Both the position numbers and the translations under genes were made by a program. Positions 5,010 to 5,804 of a DNA stretch of 5,804 bases are shown here, piece by piece. Origin of the DNA: Paracoccaceae bacterium (GTDB taxonomy: Bacteria > Pseudomonadota > Alphaproteobacteria > Rhodobacterales > Rhodobacteraceae); NCBI GenBank assembly GCA_023254015.1, contig JALQYS010000476.1, forward strand, positions 1-5,804, written 5' to 3'. Position 1 is the stretch's first letter. Every line of letters begins with the position of its first letter. The notes below the pieces were generated by a model. That model made no database searches and was not told the origin of the DNA. It was given only the letters and a program-made list of their open reading frames with translations.

Positions 5010-5804
5010 TTACTCGGCCGCCACGGGCGCGCTGTCGACCAGGGCGACGATATCCAGCATGATGCGGTTCAGCTCAAAATCCTTGGGCGTATAGACGGCG
5101 GCCACGCCCATGGCGCGCAGGGCCTTGGCGTCGTCCTCGGGAATGATGCCGCCCACGACCAGCGGGATATGGCCAAGGCCCGCCGCGCGCATCCGCTCCA
5201 GCGTTTCGGTGATGAGCGGGATATGGCTGCCCGACAGGATCGACAGGCCCACCACATGGGCCTCCTGATCCGCCGCGGCCGAGACGATTTCGGCGGGCGT
5301 CAGGCGGATGCCTTCATAATGGATGTCCATCCCCACATCGCGGGCGCGGGCGGCAATCTGTTCGGCCCCGTTCGAATGGCCGTCAAGGCCGGGCTTGCCG
5401 ACAAGGAATTTCAGCCGGCGGCCCAGTTTCGACGACACCGCATCCACGGCTTCGCGCACCGGCTCCAACCCTTCGGTCCGGTTCGACGGGCTACGCGACA
5501 CGCCCGTCGGCGCGCGGTATTCACCAAAGGCCCCGCGCACCATGGCGCCCCATTCGCCCGTGGTGCAGCCCGCCTTGGCGGCTGCAATCGAGGCGGGCAT
5601 GATATTGGCGCCCGAGGCTGCGGCCTGCCGCAATGCAGCAAGAGCGGCCTGCACCCGGGTCTCGTCCCGGCCTGCCCGCCACTGCTGCAGGCGGGCGATC
5701 TGATCGGCCTCGGCGGCGGCGTCCACCACCATGATCGCGCCATCCCCGGCCGTCAGCGGTGAGGGCGCGGCCTCGGTCCAGCGGTTCACGCCGACCACGA
5801 CGGT
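5010..5804 (-). CDS. ecm: Ethylmalonyl-CoA mutase, C-terminal part (5' end outside window)
   Basis: This adenosylcobalamin enzyme converts (2R)-ethylmalonyl-CoA to (2S)-methylsuccinyl-CoA in the ethylmalonyl-CoA pathway, which replaces the glyoxylate bypass in Rhodobacter-type bacteria. The frame is open to the right edge (TVVVGVNRWTE), so the gene continues beyond the window. The last 264 residues are seen, of about 650-670 usual. After the end of the catalytic barrel and a linker (roughly 1-125 of the fragment) comes the B12-binding domain. It has KPGLDGHSNGAEQIAARARD containing D-x-H-x2-G (5367-5384, cobalt-ligand His at fragment residue 143), LSILSGSH and VVGGIIPEDDA. The GLDGHSNGAEQ stretch and YEGIRLTPAEIV favour Ecm/MeaA over methylmalonyl-CoA mutase, whose equivalent motif differs. 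This call rests on the C-terminus only. The stop is TAA, followed at once by a hairpin. Confidence 0.92.
   Translation of the reverse strand, partial: TVVVGVNRWTEAAPSPLTAGDGAIMVVDAAAEADQIARLQQWRAGRDETRVQAALAALRQAAASGANIMPASIAAAKAGCTTGEWGAMVRGAFGEYRAPTGVSRSPSNRTEGLEPVREAVDAVSSKLGRRLKFLVGKPGLDGHSNGAEQIAARARDVGMDIHYEGIRLTPAEIVSAAADQEAHVVGLSILSGSHIPLITETLERMRAAGLGHIPLVVGGIIPEDDAKALRAMGVAAVYTPKDFELNRIMLDIVALVDSAPVAAE

Noticed and set aside
5169..5762. 197-codon open frame on the + strand
   Set aside because: It is antisense to the B12-binding domain of ecm, with no recognisable protein family.

Overview
The window looks like a chromosomal segment of an alphaproteobacterium of the Rhodobacterales/Rhodobacteraceae type. 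The evidence is high GC with strong G/C-ending codons, an ethylmalonyl-CoA mutase next to a succinate dehydrogenase locus, small lipoprotein genes between sdhA and sdhB, a DUF1127/DUF6455-like cysteine protein, and TTGCAA-centred intergenic palindromes. No CRISPR, phage, transposase, tRNA or rRNA was seen. It is essentially a core-metabolism region, and I do not see a convincing new multigene system.

Left part (2-2492, + strand): the 3' portion of sdhA, two small lipoprotein genes (1015-1332, 1336-1638), a doubtful 19-codon ORF (1640-1699) and complete sdhB (1713-2492). Spacing is tight and sdhA overlaps the next gene by one base, so this is probably the tail of one sdh operon encoding respiratory complex II. 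The first 250 bases of sdhA use codons quite differently from the rest of the gene.

Middle part (2493-3776): after sdhB comes a C/G-rich inverted repeat that looks like a REP doublet (2495-2607). It is followed by a 61-residue membrane-anchored four-cysteine protein (2623-2808) and a 287-residue DUF1989 protein (2840-3703). The 73-base convergent gap between DUF1989 and deoD holds two perfect palindromes plus a third GC-only one, probably a bidirectional terminator.

Right part (3777-5804, - strand): the order of transcription is ecm (the C-terminal 264 residues, running off the right edge), a 12-bp hairpin, a 119-residue cysteine-rich DUF1127/DUF6455-like protein, and deoD (purine nucleoside phosphorylase). 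Ecm belongs to the ethylmalonyl-CoA pathway for acetyl-CoA assimilation, which delivers succinyl-CoA to the TCA cycle. Its position near sdh is therefore metabolically coherent, although the two sets are on opposite strands and not one operon. DeoD serves nucleoside salvage. The roles of the small and DUF proteins are not known from sequence.
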